Both the position numbers and the translations under genes were made by a program. From positions 1-64,000 of the forward strand of contig CALMVZ010000004.1 in NCBI GenBank assembly GCA_937873155.1: a stretch of DNA of 64,000 bases, in the 5' to 3' direction. The notes under the pieces were generated by a model. That model had not been told where the DNA came from and did not search any database. It saw only the letters and a program-made list of their open reading frames with translations. Of this stretch, positions 32,333-41,305 are shown piece by piece (position 1 is the first letter of the stretch; each line of letters starts with the position of its first letter). Origin of the DNA: an uncultured Bacteroidota bacterium (lineage in GTDB: Bacteria; Bacteroidota; Bacteroidia; B-17B0; Aurantibacillaceae).

Positions 32333-33183
32333 TGGCAAACGAAAACGATTGGGACCTGATCATTGAACCAAAGAACAAATGGTATCAGCTGGACATTGCT
32401 GCACTCTGGAAATACAAAGATCTTTTAATGTTATTGGTGCGCCGCGATTTCGTTGCAGTGTATAAACAAACTATACTTGGCCCGGTATGGTTCTTTATCC
32501 AGCCGATCATTACTACCATTACGTTTACAATTATCTTCAGCAATATTGCAAACATCAGTACGAACGATGTTCCGCCATTGTTGTTCTATTTATCGGGTAT
32601 TACTCTTTGGACCTATTTTGCAGATTGTTTAAATAAAACATCAAATACTTTTGTGGCGAACGCTGCTGTATTCGGAAAAGTTTATTTCCCGAGATTGATC
32701 GTTCCGCTTTCCGTCCTTGTTTCTAATCTTATCAAATTGGCAATACAGTTATGTTTGTTCATCGCTTGCTGGATCTATTATCTTCTGGAATCAAACACCT
32801 TATCTCCGAATTATTCCTATTTAGTTCTGTTCCCATTCCTCATCCTTATCATGGCTGGTTTAGGTTTAGGTTTCGGAATCCTTATTTCTTCTCTTACCAC
32901 AAAGTACAGGGATTTTACTTTCCTTGTCGGCTTCGGTGTACAATTGCTGATGTACGCAAGCCCGATCGTTTATCCGCTTTCAATAGTTCCTGATAAATAC
33001 AAATGGATCGTATTAGCCAATCCTGTCAGTTCTGTTATTGAAACGTTTAAATATATTTTTCTTGGCGAAGGTCTTTTCAACTGGTTTTACCTGGGTTACA
33101 GTTTTGTATTTATGGTTGTGATCATTATCATTGGTATGCTTTCTTTCAGCCGTGTGGAAAAATCGTTTATGGATACAGTTTAA
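32332..33183 (+). CDS. wzm: ABC-2 type polysaccharide export permease (Wzm-like)
   Basis: 283 residues. An N-terminal amphipathic region ('LWKYKDLLMLLVRRDFVAVYKQTILGPVWFFIQPIITTI') is typical of Wzm/TagG permeases, followed by six membrane helices. Together with the Wzt ATPase downstream it exports a lipid-linked glycan completed in the cytoplasm to the periplasmic side. The exporter type implies synthesis by the ABC-transporter pathway, not Wzx/Wzy, although a Wzc-like co-polymerase is also present upstream. The start codon overlaps the antiterminator stop. Confidence 0.93.
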   Translation: MANENDWDLIIEPKNKWYQLDIAALWKYKDLLMLLVRRDFVAVYKQTILGPVWFFIQPIITTITFTIIFSNIANISTNDVPPLLFYLSGITLWTYFADCLNKTSNTFVANAAVFGKVYFPRLIVPLSVLVSNLIKLAIQLCLFIACWIYYLLESNTLSPNYSYLVLFPFLILIMAGLGLGFGILISSLTTKYRDFTFLVGFGVQLLMYASPIVYPLSIVPDKYKWIVLANPVSSVIETFKYIFLGEGLFNWFYLGYSFVFMVVIIIIGMLSFSRVEKSFMDTV

Positions 33184-33191
33184 TTTTGTTT

Positions 33192-34490
33192 ATGTCGCAA
33201 ACAGTAATAAAAGTAGAGAATTTAGGAAAACAGTATCACCTCGGACAAGTTGGTACCGGCACTATGATGCATGATGTTAACCGCTGGTGGTTCAAGATCA
33301 GAGGAAAAGAAGATCCGTATTTAAAGATCGGGGATGTAAATGACCGTGCAACAAAAGGAGACAGTGAATACGTCTGGTCGTTACGCGATATTAATTTCGA
33401 AGTGAAGCAAGGGGAAGTTCTTGGTATCATTGGCAAGAACGGAGCCGGGAAATCTACATTATTGAAAATTTTATCCCGTGTAACAAATCCAACGGTTGGA
33501 AATGTAAAAATAAAGGGACGTGTTGCAAGTTTACTGGAAGTTGGGACTGGTTTTCATCCTGAACTTACAGGTCGCGAAAACATTTTCCTGAATGGAGCAA
33601 TTCTTGGAATGAGCAAACAGGAGATCAGAAGTAAGTTTGATGAGATGTTAGATTTTAGTGGTGTTGAAAGATATATAGATACACCAGTAAAACGTTATAG
33701 TAGTGGAATGTATGTTCGTTTAGCTTTTGCCGTTGCTGCACATTTGGAACCCGAAATTTTAATTGTAGATGAGGTATTAGCAGTAGGTGATGCCGAATTC
33801 CAGAAAAAATGTTTGGGAAAAATGAAAGACGTGAGCGGACAAGGACGTACGGTATTATTTGTGAGTCATCAGTTAGGAATGATAAATTACCTATGTACAA
33901 GAGGAATTGTTCTTTCAAAAGGTTCAATAGTTTTTGAAGGTGGGGCAAGAGAATCGACTGAAACTTATTTGAAATCGGTTTATGAGCAGCATAACACAAA
34001 AACAAATATCGCTTTCTCGGCAAATGAATCATTACCTGTTCAAATTCTAAGTTGTAGGATAATGAATAAACAAAATCAGGAAACGTTGAATTTCGATGTG
34101 TTCGAAAATGTTTATTTAGAAATGGAATATATTGTTCGACAAAAGGTTAATTCGATTAACCTGAGTTGGGTCATTGAAAAGAATGGAGAATTCATTACTT
34201 GCTCTTTTGATACTGATAATTCGCCTGAATTATTAGAAGAGAGAAAACCAGGAATCTATAAAGTAAAGACTTTTATTCCGGCTCCTATTAAAGGAGGCCG
34301 TTACAATATTTCCAGTGTTGGTGTTGGAATTGCTAATGTAGAAAGTCTTAGTGTTGAAAGAAGCCTTTTCACTTTTGATGTAGAAGAGAGTTCTTATGAT
34401 CCAACTTACAAATCCTATTCTATAAACAGAGGTGGATACATGGTATCAAACGTAAAGTGGGAAATAACAGATTTTAAAGAATTAAAGTAA
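33192..34490 (+). CDS. wzt: ABC polysaccharide export ATPase with carbohydrate-binding C-domain (Wzt-like)
   Basis: 432 residues from the ATG at 33192 (TTG at 33186 possible). The ATPase domain occupies residues 1-250 with Walker A (GKNGAGKS, 81-88), the signature 'YSSGMYVRLAFA' and Walker B 'ILIVDEVLAVGD'. A C-terminal beta-sandwich domain (about 265-432) is typical of Wzt proteins that recognise the capped end of the glycan before export. The cap is often a modified sugar, methyl or Kdo-like residue. That fits the nonulosonate and methyltransferase genes downstream. Paired with wzm 8 nt upstream. Confidence 0.93.
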   Translation: MSQTVIKVENLGKQYHLGQVGTGTMMHDVNRWWFKIRGKEDPYLKIGDVNDRATKGDSEYVWSLRDINFEVKQGEVLGIIGKNGAGKSTLLKILSRVTNPTVGNVKIKGRVASLLEVGTGFHPELTGRENIFLNGAILGMSKQEIRSKFDEMLDFSGVERYIDTPVKRYSSGMYVRLAFAVAAHLEPEILIVDEVLAVGDAEFQKKCLGKMKDVSGQGRTVLFVSHQLGMINYLCTRGIVLSKGSIVFEGGARESTETYLKSVYEQHNTKTNIAFSANESLPVQILSCRIMNKQNQETLNFDVFENVYLEMEYIVRQKVNSINLSWVIEKNGEFITCSFDTDNSPELLEERKPGIYKVKTFIPAPIKGGRYNISSVGVGIANVESLSVERSLFTFDVEESSYDPTYKSYSINRGGYMVSNVKWEITDFKELK

Positions 34491-34496
34491 GCTAAT

Positions 34497-35480
34497 ATGA
34501 AAGTTTTAGTAACAGGCGCTGATGGTTTTATTGGCAGTCACCTTGTAGAACACCTGGTTGAGAAAGGGTATAAAGTACGCGCATTCGTTCTTTATAACTC
34601 ATTCGGTTCAAATGGCTGGCTTGATACTCTGCCAAAAGATGTATTCTCAAAGATCGAAATTTTTGCAGGAGACATCCGTGATCCTAACGGAACCCGTCTT
34701 GCAATGGAAGGCATTGATGTTGTTTATCATTTGGCAGCATTAATTGCAATTCCATACAGTTATCATTCCCCGGATAATTATGTTGATGTGAATATCAAAG
34801 GAACATTGAATGTATTGCAGGCCGCACGACAATTAAAAACAAAGAGAATACTTGTAACATCTACATCTGAAGTTTATGGAACCGCTAAATATGTTCCTAT
34901 AGATGAACTTCATTCTTTCCAGGGACAATCGCCATACAGTGCTACAAAGATCGGAGCTGATAGAATTGCAGAATCGTTTTACCGTTCCTTCGGTATGCCG
35001 ATCACAATAGTCCGTCCTTTTAATACATATGGCCCCCGTCAGTCGGCAAGAGCTGTTATCCCGACTATCATCACACAATTATTGAATGGTAAGACTGACA
35101 TTAAATTGGGTGCCTTGCATCCTACACGTGATCTGTTATACGTAAAAGATACCGTAAGGGCTTTTGTGGAAATCGCAAAATGTGATAAACTGATCGGGGA
35201 AGAAGTGAATATTGCTACACAAACTGAAATTTCAATCAGAGATCTTGCTCAATCAATGATCAATATCATTAATCCTACAGCTAAGATCATAAGCGAGGAT
35301 GTGCGTTTCCGTCCGGAAAAAAGCGAAGTGGAAAGATTATTAGGCTCGAATGAAAAATTAAGAAAATTCACCAATTGGAAACCTGAAGTGGAATTGAAAG
35401 ACGGTTTGTCGAAAACGATAGAGTGGTTCAGAAACCCTCAGCACCTCAGTCAATACAAAGCGGATATTTACAATGTATAG
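34497..35480 (+). CDS. legB: NAD-dependent 4,6-dehydratase LegB
   Basis: An extended SDR of 327 residues. NAD-binding 'VTGADGFIGSHL', active-site 'TSTSEVYG' and 'YSATK' (Tyr/Lys pair), and the LegB-typical strings 'AFVLYNSFGSNGWLD', 'GDIRDPNGTRLAME' and 'IAIPYSYHSPDNYVD' are visible. LegB removes water from GDP- or UDP-GlcNAc to give the 4-keto-6-deoxy sugar, the first committed step toward legionaminic acid. It overlaps legC by 8 nt. Related dehydratases that make other 6-deoxy sugars are possible, but the LegC neighbour makes LegB the best call. Confidence 0.88.
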   Translation: MKVLVTGADGFIGSHLVEHLVEKGYKVRAFVLYNSFGSNGWLDTLPKDVFSKIEIFAGDIRDPNGTRLAMEGIDVVYHLAALIAIPYSYHSPDNYVDVNIKGTLNVLQAARQLKTKRILVTSTSEVYGTAKYVPIDELHSFQGQSPYSATKIGADRIAESFYRSFGMPITIVRPFNTYGPRQSARAVIPTIITQLLNGKTDIKLGALHPTRDLLYVKDTVRAFVEIAKCDKLIGEEVNIATQTEISIRDLAQSMINIINPTAKIISEDVRFRPEKSEVERLLGSNEKLRKFTNWKPEVELKDGLSKTIEWFRNPQHLSQYKADIYNV

Positions 35481-36615
35481 TAAGATCATTGACTATATTA
35501 AATCAGTTTACCCGGGGCAGGAGTTTATTCCATTACACGAGCCGCGTTTTATTGGTAATGACCGTAAGTATGTTCTGGATGCGATCGATTCTACTTATGT
35601 TTCTTCTGTAGGAAAATATGTTGATCATTTTGAAGAGATGATGCGCGAGTATACAGGAGCGAAATACGCAATTGCAATTGTAAACGGAACAGCAGCATTG
35701 CACATGGCATTGATATTAGCGGACGTTAAACGCGATGAATTAGTTATTACGCAACCTTTGTCTTTCATTGCTACATGTAATGCGATAAGTTATATAGGAG
35801 CAGAGCCTTTATTTGTTGACGTGGATAAGAACACATTGGGATTATCACCGGAAAAATTGAAACACTTTTTAGAAACAGCATGTGAAGTTAAGAACAACAA
35901 TTGTTACCATAGGTCTGGAAAAAGAATTGCCGCATGTGTGCCCATGCATACTTTCGGCCATCCGGTAGAAATTGATAAAATAATTGAGCTTTGTACGAAA
36001 TTCAAAATTGCAGTCATTGAGGACGCTGCGGAATCATTAGGCAGTACATATAAAAATAAACAAACAGGTACATTCGGAACAATGGGCACTTACAGTTTTA
36101 ACGGAAACAAAACTGTAACCTGTGGCGGCGGCGGTGCTATAGTTACTAATGATGAAAAGATAGGAAAGTTAGCAAAGCATTTAACGACCCAGGCAAAAGT
36201 TCCCCACAAATGGGAATTCAATCACGATCAGGTTGGATACAATTACCGCATGCCGAATTTGAATGCGGCACTGGCTTGTGCTCAATTAGAAAAATTGGAT
36301 GAGTTCATCAATGATAAAAGAGTACTTGCATCAGAATATCAAGATTTCTTTTCAGGGATTAAAGAATGTGAATTTGTAAAGGAACCGGTTAACGCAAGAT
36401 CGAACTATTGGTTGAATGCAGTGCTATTACCGGGTTTAACAGAAAGAAACGAGTTCCTGAAATTCACCAATGAAAATGGAGTAATGACCAGGCCGGTGTG
36501 GACATTAATGACAGAATTGCCAATGTTTAAAAATTGTATCTCAACTGATATTTCTTCAGCCAAATTTATTGCAGACCGTTTGGTAAACATTCCCAGCAGT
36601 TCAAGATTAAAATGA
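35473..36615 (+). CDS. legC: LegC family PLP aminotransferase
   Basis: 380 residues of the DegT/DnrJ/EryC1/StrS fold. The N-terminus 'IPLHEPRFIGNDRKYVLDAIDSTYVSSVGKYVDHFE' is characteristic of LegC-type 4-aminotransferases. The PLP lysine lies in 'YSFNGNKTVTCGGGG' and the aspartate in 'IEDAAESLG'. It aminates C4 of the 4-keto-6-deoxy GlcNAc nucleotide made by LegB, with glutamate as donor. It overlaps legB (8 nt) and the acetyltransferase (4 nt), a tight coupled trio. Confidence 0.88.
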   Translation: MYSKIIDYIKSVYPGQEFIPLHEPRFIGNDRKYVLDAIDSTYVSSVGKYVDHFEEMMREYTGAKYAIAIVNGTAALHMALILADVKRDELVITQPLSFIATCNAISYIGAEPLFVDVDKNTLGLSPEKLKHFLETACEVKNNNCYHRSGKRIAACVPMHTFGHPVEIDKIIELCTKFKIAVIEDAAESLGSTYKNKQTGTFGTMGTYSFNGNKTVTCGGGGAIVTNDEKIGKLAKHLTTQAKVPHKWEFNHDQVGYNYRMPNLNAALACAQLEKLDEFINDKRVLASEYQDFFSGIKECEFVKEPVNARSNYWLNAVLLPGLTERNEFLKFTNENGVMTRPVWTLMTELPMFKNCISTDISSAKFIADRLVNIPSSSRLK

Positions 36616-37250
36616 GTATAGAAAAAATAATATTAGTAGGCGGTGGCGGACATTGTAAGTCGGTTATCGATGTTATCGAGTCAGAAGGTAAATATGAGAT
36701 TGCGGGTATCATTGATGTAAAAGAAAAGATAGGATCAGATATTTTAGGATACAAGATCATTGCGACCGATGATCAATTATCCGACCTAGTAAAACAGTTT
36801 AGAAATTTTCATATCACCCTCGGACATATAAAATCTAATGCAGTACGTGTTAAATTGTTCAACGATTTAAAAAGTAAGGGAGCTCATTTTCCTGTAATAA
36901 AATCTCCGACTGCACATGTTTCAAAGCATACAGATTGCGGACAAGGAACAATCATCATGCATTATGCTGTTGTAAATGCCGGAACGGTTATAGGCGAGAA
37001 TTGTATTATTAATTCAAGGGCTTTGATAGAGCATGATGCTGTAATTGCAAATCATGTACATATTTCTACAGGGGCGATCATTAACGGTGATTGCCGGGTG
37101 TGTCAGAATGTATTTGTTGGAAGCGGATCGGTTATTTCAAATTGTATTTGCATTATTGATGATTGTATTATCGGTGCAGGAAGCGTTGTTATTAAAGATA
37201 TTCTTAAAGCAGGTACTTACGTGGGAAATCCTGTATCAATAAAAAAATAG
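36612..37250 (+). CDS. NeuD/PglD-type sugar N-acetyltransferase (probable LegH)
   Basis: 212 residues. The N-terminal PglD-like nucleotide-sugar domain carries 'LVGGGGHCKSVIDVIE'; a left-handed beta-helix of hexapeptide repeats follows from about residue 95 ('HTDCGQGTIIMHYAVVNAGTVIGENCIINS...'). The helix has a His in 'LIEHDAVI' at the place of the catalytic base. It probably acetylates the 4-amino group made by LegC. The overlap with legC (ATGA) supports LegH. A NeuD-like O-acetyltransferase role cannot be excluded. Confidence 0.8.
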   Translation: MSIEKIILVGGGGHCKSVIDVIESEGKYEIAGIIDVKEKIGSDILGYKIIATDDQLSDLVKQFRNFHITLGHIKSNAVRVKLFNDLKSKGAHFPVIKSPTAHVSKHTDCGQGTIIMHYAVVNAGTVIGENCIINSRALIEHDAVIANHVHISTGAIINGDCRVCQNVFVGSGSVISNCICIIDDCIIGAGSVVIKDILKAGTYVGNPVSIKK

Positions 37251-38107
37251 TGAAAAGAGTTTGTGTTTTTGGTGTAATTTTTCCTGCTAATCTAAAGTAC
37301 TTTAACGATTTTTTAATGTCTCTTAAAGAACAAACTTATAAAGATTTTGAGATCGTATTATTAAATGACGGTGTTGAAAAACTGGATCAATACATTAAAA
37401 CATTTAGTGATCTGAAATTTGTAACTTATAATGTTACGGGTACTCCTGCTGAAATTAGGGAAAAAGGAATGAAAATTTTGATTAGTTCAAATTATGAAAA
37501 GATCATTTTTTGCGATACAGACGATTATTTCTCAGCAAATAGGATATCGCTGAGTCTTGATCTGTTAGAAAAGTATAATGTTGTTGTCAATGACGTTACA
37601 CTGGTAAACAGTAACAAAGAATTGCTTTCTAAACTATATTTTTCAAATAGAGTTAACGATGGTTTTGTATTTAACTACAAGTTTATTACTGACAAAAATC
37701 TTATCGGGTTTAGTAATACTTCAGTCAATAAGCAGATACTTTTCGAAGTAAAACTTAATGCTGAGATTCTAGCTGTAGATTGGTATTTTTTTTCTTCAAT
37801 TACCGTGGAAAAGAATGTTGATATCGTTTTTACAAATCAGGCAGAAACGTTTTACAGGCAACATTCGAAAAATGCTGTAGGTGTTGGCGCTGTAACGGAA
37901 GAAGGAATAGTCAAAGCGGTAAGAGTGAAATCACTTCATTATGAGCTTCTGTCAAGCAGAAACGATCTTTATAAGGAGCTTGCAGTAGGATTCAAAAACC
38001 TAAGTAGAAAGCTTAGGGATAATGATTATAAAAACAAGTATATAAACTACGTGAAAGGATCAAATTTGAAATATCCTTTATGGTGGGAAGAAGCAAAAAC
38101 ATATTAG
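37250..38107 (+). CDS. family 2-like glycosyltransferase
   Basis: 285 residues, GTG start overlapping the upstream stop by 1 nt. A GT-A layout is visible: 'LKEQTYKDFEIVLLNDGVEKLDQYI' near the N-terminus and 'IIFCDTDDYFSANRI' holding the metal-binding D-x-D near residue 90. The C-terminal part is diverged and Lys-rich and shows no membrane helix. Placed between legH and legI, it may transfer a sugar of this glycan; donor and acceptor are unknown. From here to about 47.6 kb the DNA looks more AT-rich than its surroundings. Confidence 0.75.
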   Translation: MKRVCVFGVIFPANLKYFNDFLMSLKEQTYKDFEIVLLNDGVEKLDQYIKTFSDLKFVTYNVTGTPAEIREKGMKILISSNYEKIIFCDTDDYFSANRISLSLDLLEKYNVVVNDVTLVNSNKELLSKLYFSNRVNDGFVFNYKFITDKNLIGFSNTSVNKQILFEVKLNAEILAVDWYFFSSITVEKNVDIVFTNQAETFYRQHSKNAVGVGAVTEEGIVKAVRVKSLHYELLSSRNDLYKELAVGFKNLSRKLRDNDYKNKYINYVKGSNLKYPLWWEEAKTY

Positions 38108-38108
38108 T

Positions 38109-39164
38109 ATGAAAATAAAAATCACAACTAAAAAAGAAGTCAGTAATTTTTGCGAGCCTTATATTATTGCAGAAATTGGTTCAAATCACAATGGAGATAT
38201 GGCGTTGGCCAAAGAACTGATCCAGAAAGCAAAGGAGGCTGGAGCAGATTGTGTAAAATTCCAGAGCTGGTCTAAAGAAACTATATTCTCAAAAAAAGTA
38301 TATGACGATAATTATTTTCTAAAGGATGATTACAGGAACAGGACTGATTATACTTTAGAAGGCATAGTTGAAGCGTTTTCTATTTCTGAGAATGAGTTGT
38401 TGGAGATGAAAAAGATCGCAGATGAAGTAGGCATTGATGTTAGTTCAACACCGTTCTCGCATAAAGAAGTTGATTTTCTTATTGATAAATTAGAAAGTCC
38501 ATTCATCAAGATAGCTTCAATGGATCTGAATAATTATCCATTCCTTAAGTATGTTGCGAAAAAGAAAAGACCTATCATAATTTCAACGGGTTTAAGTACG
38601 TTGAGTGAGATCGATAAAGCTATTTCGGTTATTGAGGGAGAAGGAAATAATGAAATCGTGATCTTACATTGTATTTCTATTTATCCTCCAAAAGATGAGC
38701 AAGTGAATCTCAATAATATCGACACGCTGCAAAAATTATATCCTTACCCGATTGGATTCTCTGATCATACAATAGGGACAAGTATTCCATTAGCTTCAGT
38801 TGCAAAAGGGGCGTGTATCATCGAGAAGCACTTTACTCTCGACAAATCAATGTTTGGGTGGGATCATAAAGTTTCAGCTGATGCCGCGGAATTAAAAGTT
38901 ATTTGTGAAGATAGTAGGCGAATCAGTAAAGCTTTGGGAACAACCCGAATTGTTTCCTTGGAAGATGAAGACAGAAAAAATGCATTCAGAAGAAGTGTGG
39001 TTGCGGCTAATGACATTCCTGAAGGGGCAGTGATTCAAGAAACAGACCTGGATTATAAAAGACCGGGATCTGGACTATCACCTGAAGTAAGTAGATTTAT
39101 CATTGGCAAAAAGGCAAAAAGAAAGATAAGTAAAGATGAAATAATAAAATTCGAAGATTTTTAG
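38109..39164 (+). CDS. legI: nonulosonic acid synthase (NeuB/LegI family)
   Basis: 351 residues. A NeuB-type TIM barrel with 'YIIAEIGSNHNGDMALAKELIQKAKEAGADCVKFQ', 'STPFSHKEVDFL', 'IKIASMDLNNYPFLKYV' and 'IGFSDHTIG', plus a C-terminal SAF antifreeze-like domain from about 290 ('RRSVVAANDIPEGAVIQETDL'). It condenses phosphoenolpyruvate with a 6-carbon amino sugar to a 9-carbon acid. With LegB/LegC upstream, legionaminic acid synthase is the likeliest role. The family also includes sialic and pseudaminic acid synthases, so the exact product is inferred from context. Confidence 0.85.
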   Translation: MKIKITTKKEVSNFCEPYIIAEIGSNHNGDMALAKELIQKAKEAGADCVKFQSWSKETIFSKKVYDDNYFLKDDYRNRTDYTLEGIVEAFSISENELLEMKKIADEVGIDVSSTPFSHKEVDFLIDKLESPFIKIASMDLNNYPFLKYVAKKKRPIIISTGLSTLSEIDKAISVIEGEGNNEIVILHCISIYPPKDEQVNLNNIDTLQKLYPYPIGFSDHTIGTSIPLASVAKGACIIEKHFTLDKSMFGWDHKVSADAAELKVICEDSRRISKALGTTRIVSLEDEDRKNAFRRSVVAANDIPEGAVIQETDLDYKRPGSGLSPEVSRFIIGKKAKRKISKDEIIKFEDF

Positions 39165-39167
39165 AGC

Positions 39168-40208
39168 ATGTTTATACCCGGAATACAGTTAGTTTATAAA
39201 AGCAATACCTCCTTTAATGAGATAGTCGAAAAGCTTGACAAGGGAGGAACCGGATTCGTTTTGATAGTTGATGAAAATGAAAGTCTGATAGGTATTGTAA
39301 CTGACGGTGATGTGAGAAAGGCAGTTCTTTCAAATAATCATGATGCTAAGTCTATAATCAATTTCAATCCTCACTTTAAATATGAAAAAGATAAGGCGTC
39401 TTCATATTTGTATATGCGCCTTAATCGGATTCGTCACCTTCCTATAGTTGATGAAGCTAAGAAAATAGTTGAAGTCTGTTTTCAGAGTGACACGGATTAT
39501 CTTAATACTAATGTTCCTGTTGTTTTGATGGCAGGAGGTATGGGTGTGAGATTAAGGCCACTAACTGAAAAAACGCCTAAGCCAATGTTGCCAGTTGGAG
39601 AGAAACCAATTTTGTTGTGGTTAATAGAACAGCTAAAATCATACGGTTTTAATGAATTCTATATTAGTGTGAATTACCTGGCTGATTGTATCACAGAGTA
39701 TTTTGGTGACGGCAAAAAGTTCGGAGTTAAAATAAATTATATAAAGGAAACTCAAAGATTAGGAACTTGCGGTGCTTTGTTTTATTTAAAGGACAAATTA
39801 AAAACTACTTTTTTAGTAATGAATAGCGATCTGATCACCGAATTGAATTTCAAGGATTTTCTGGAAGATCATTTGCAACACAGGGCAACAGCGACCATTT
39901 GCACAAAAAAACAAATTTATCGGGTACCATTTGGATTGATTGAAAGCGATGAGGACAATGGAATTCTAGCAATACGCGAAAAGCCTGTATTTACTTATGA
40001 TGTTAATGCGGGCATATATTTATTTCAGCCTGAAGTTTTAGAATTGTTCGAGAAAGAAGGTTATTTTGATATGAATCAGCTTATTGATAAGATACAATCG
40101 GTTAACAAGAAGCTTAGAAAGTATTCGATCAAACAATTTTGGTCGGATATTGGTACGGTGGAAGAATATAATAGGATCATTAATACAGTTAATGGACAGG
40201 GCAGATAA
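39168..40208 (+). CDS. CBS-domain sugar-1-phosphate nucleotidyltransferase (PtmE-like)
   Basis: 346 residues. Two CBS motifs (about 1-120, with 'GTGFVLIVDENESLIGIVTDGDVRKA') precede a nucleotidyltransferase domain whose signature is 'VVLMAGGMGVRLRPLTEKTPKPMLPVGEKPIL' and whose acidic metal site is 'FLVMNSDLITE'. The same fusion is found in Campylobacter PtmE, which makes GDP-glucosamine for legionaminic acid. It starts 3 nt after legI. GDP-sugar formation at the head of the pathway is the inferred role. The CBS pair may sense a nucleotide. Confidence 0.82.
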   Translation: MFIPGIQLVYKSNTSFNEIVEKLDKGGTGFVLIVDENESLIGIVTDGDVRKAVLSNNHDAKSIINFNPHFKYEKDKASSYLYMRLNRIRHLPIVDEAKKIVEVCFQSDTDYLNTNVPVVLMAGGMGVRLRPLTEKTPKPMLPVGEKPILLWLIEQLKSYGFNEFYISVNYLADCITEYFGDGKKFGVKINYIKETQRLGTCGALFYLKDKLKTTFLVMNSDLITELNFKDFLEDHLQHRATATICTKKQIYRVPFGLIESDEDNGILAIREKPVFTYDVNAGIYLFQPEVLELFEKEGYFDMNQLIDKIQSVNKKLRKYSIKQFWSDIGTVEEYNRIINTVNGQGR

Positions 40209-41293
40209 TGCAGGGTGAAATAAATAAAAGTAACCGGGTTTCTTCTCTTGATTATTTAAGAGGTATTGCCGCATGCGGTATAATGGTGTATCATTATTTC
40301 AGTTGGAATTTCAGGATCTATAACGCAGATGATTTTTTAGGGCGTGTTGGAATTTATGGCGTTTCCGTTTTTTATGTATTAAGTGGATTGACTCTTTTCT
40401 TAGTGTATGCCCCAACTTTTAAAGAACCTGCATCAGCAACAAAAGCATTCTATATAAAACGTTTGTTCCGAATATTCCCATTGATGTGGTTGGCTACAAT
40501 ATTTTCAATCATTCTTTTTAAAATAGATTATTCTACGGAGGTTTTAGTGAATAATTTTACCGGGGCATTTAGTATTTACAAGATCGATACTTACATAGCA
40601 ACAGGAGCATGGTCAATAGGAAATGAAATAGCCTTCTATTTATTCTTCCCGATTTTAATGTTTGCCTATGGCAAGAACGATAAATTAATGGTTATATTAT
40701 CTGTTTTGCTCATTTTGCTGAGTCTGGCTTTTGCTTTTATATATGTAGACAAAACAAAATTGATCAAAGATGAATGGCATGATTATATTAATCCGGTAAA
40801 TCAGGGATGCCTGTTTGTTGGAGGAATGTTGATAGGTTATTTTTTTTGTGATTCAAGGCCTTCGGTATGGTTATTAAGAATTATAGGCTTTCTGGCATTA
40901 ATTACATTTGTAATTTACCCTGTTTCGGGAGATAGAATAATGTTGATCGAAGGTTTTACCCGTGTTGTTTTCGTATTGCTTTCATTCATGGTTGTGATAT
41001 GGTTCTTTAAAGAACCACTGTTCTTATTAGGCAGGAATTTAATATCCCGTTTTTTTAGTTTTTTAGGAGAAACGAGTTATTCGATCTATTTAATTCATCC
41101 GATCATTTATGGTTTTTTGCAATATATGGCTATTTATACTTCTATAGGAAATGTTTGGGTAAGAATCTTTATTTCTGCTTTAGTGACCCTTCTAATAAGT
41201 TACCTGACTTTTAGGTTCTTTGAAAAGCCGTTTATCAGATGGGGAGCTCGATTTTCTTCATACGTAAACAAGAATAAGTCAATTCACGTATAA
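40208..41293 (+). CDS. acyltransferase 3 family membrane O-acyltransferase
   Basis: 361 residues, about ten membrane helices. The family start 'SLDYLRGIAACGIMVYHYF' holds the conserved Arg and His. Later 'FLGETSYSIYLIHPIIYGFL' is the typical near-C-terminal motif. These enzymes (OafA/WecH type) move acetyl or other acyl groups from the cytoplasm to sugars during assembly. Here it probably O-acetylates the nonulosonate or another residue. It overlaps the nucleotidyltransferase stop by 1 nt. Confidence 0.88.
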   Translation: MQGEINKSNRVSSLDYLRGIAACGIMVYHYFSWNFRIYNADDFLGRVGIYGVSVFYVLSGLTLFLVYAPTFKEPASATKAFYIKRLFRIFPLMWLATIFSIILFKIDYSTEVLVNNFTGAFSIYKIDTYIATGAWSIGNEIAFYLFFPILMFAYGKNDKLMVILSVLLILLSLAFAFIYVDKTKLIKDEWHDYINPVNQGCLFVGGMLIGYFFCDSRPSVWLLRIIGFLALITFVIYPVSGDRIMLIEGFTRVVFVLLSFMVVIWFFKEPLFLLGRNLISRFFSFLGETSYSIYLIHPIIYGFLQYMAIYTSIGNVWVRIFISALVTLLISYLTFRFFEKPFIRWGARFSSYVNKNKSIHV

Positions 41294-41305
41294 TTCTATT
41301 AAATT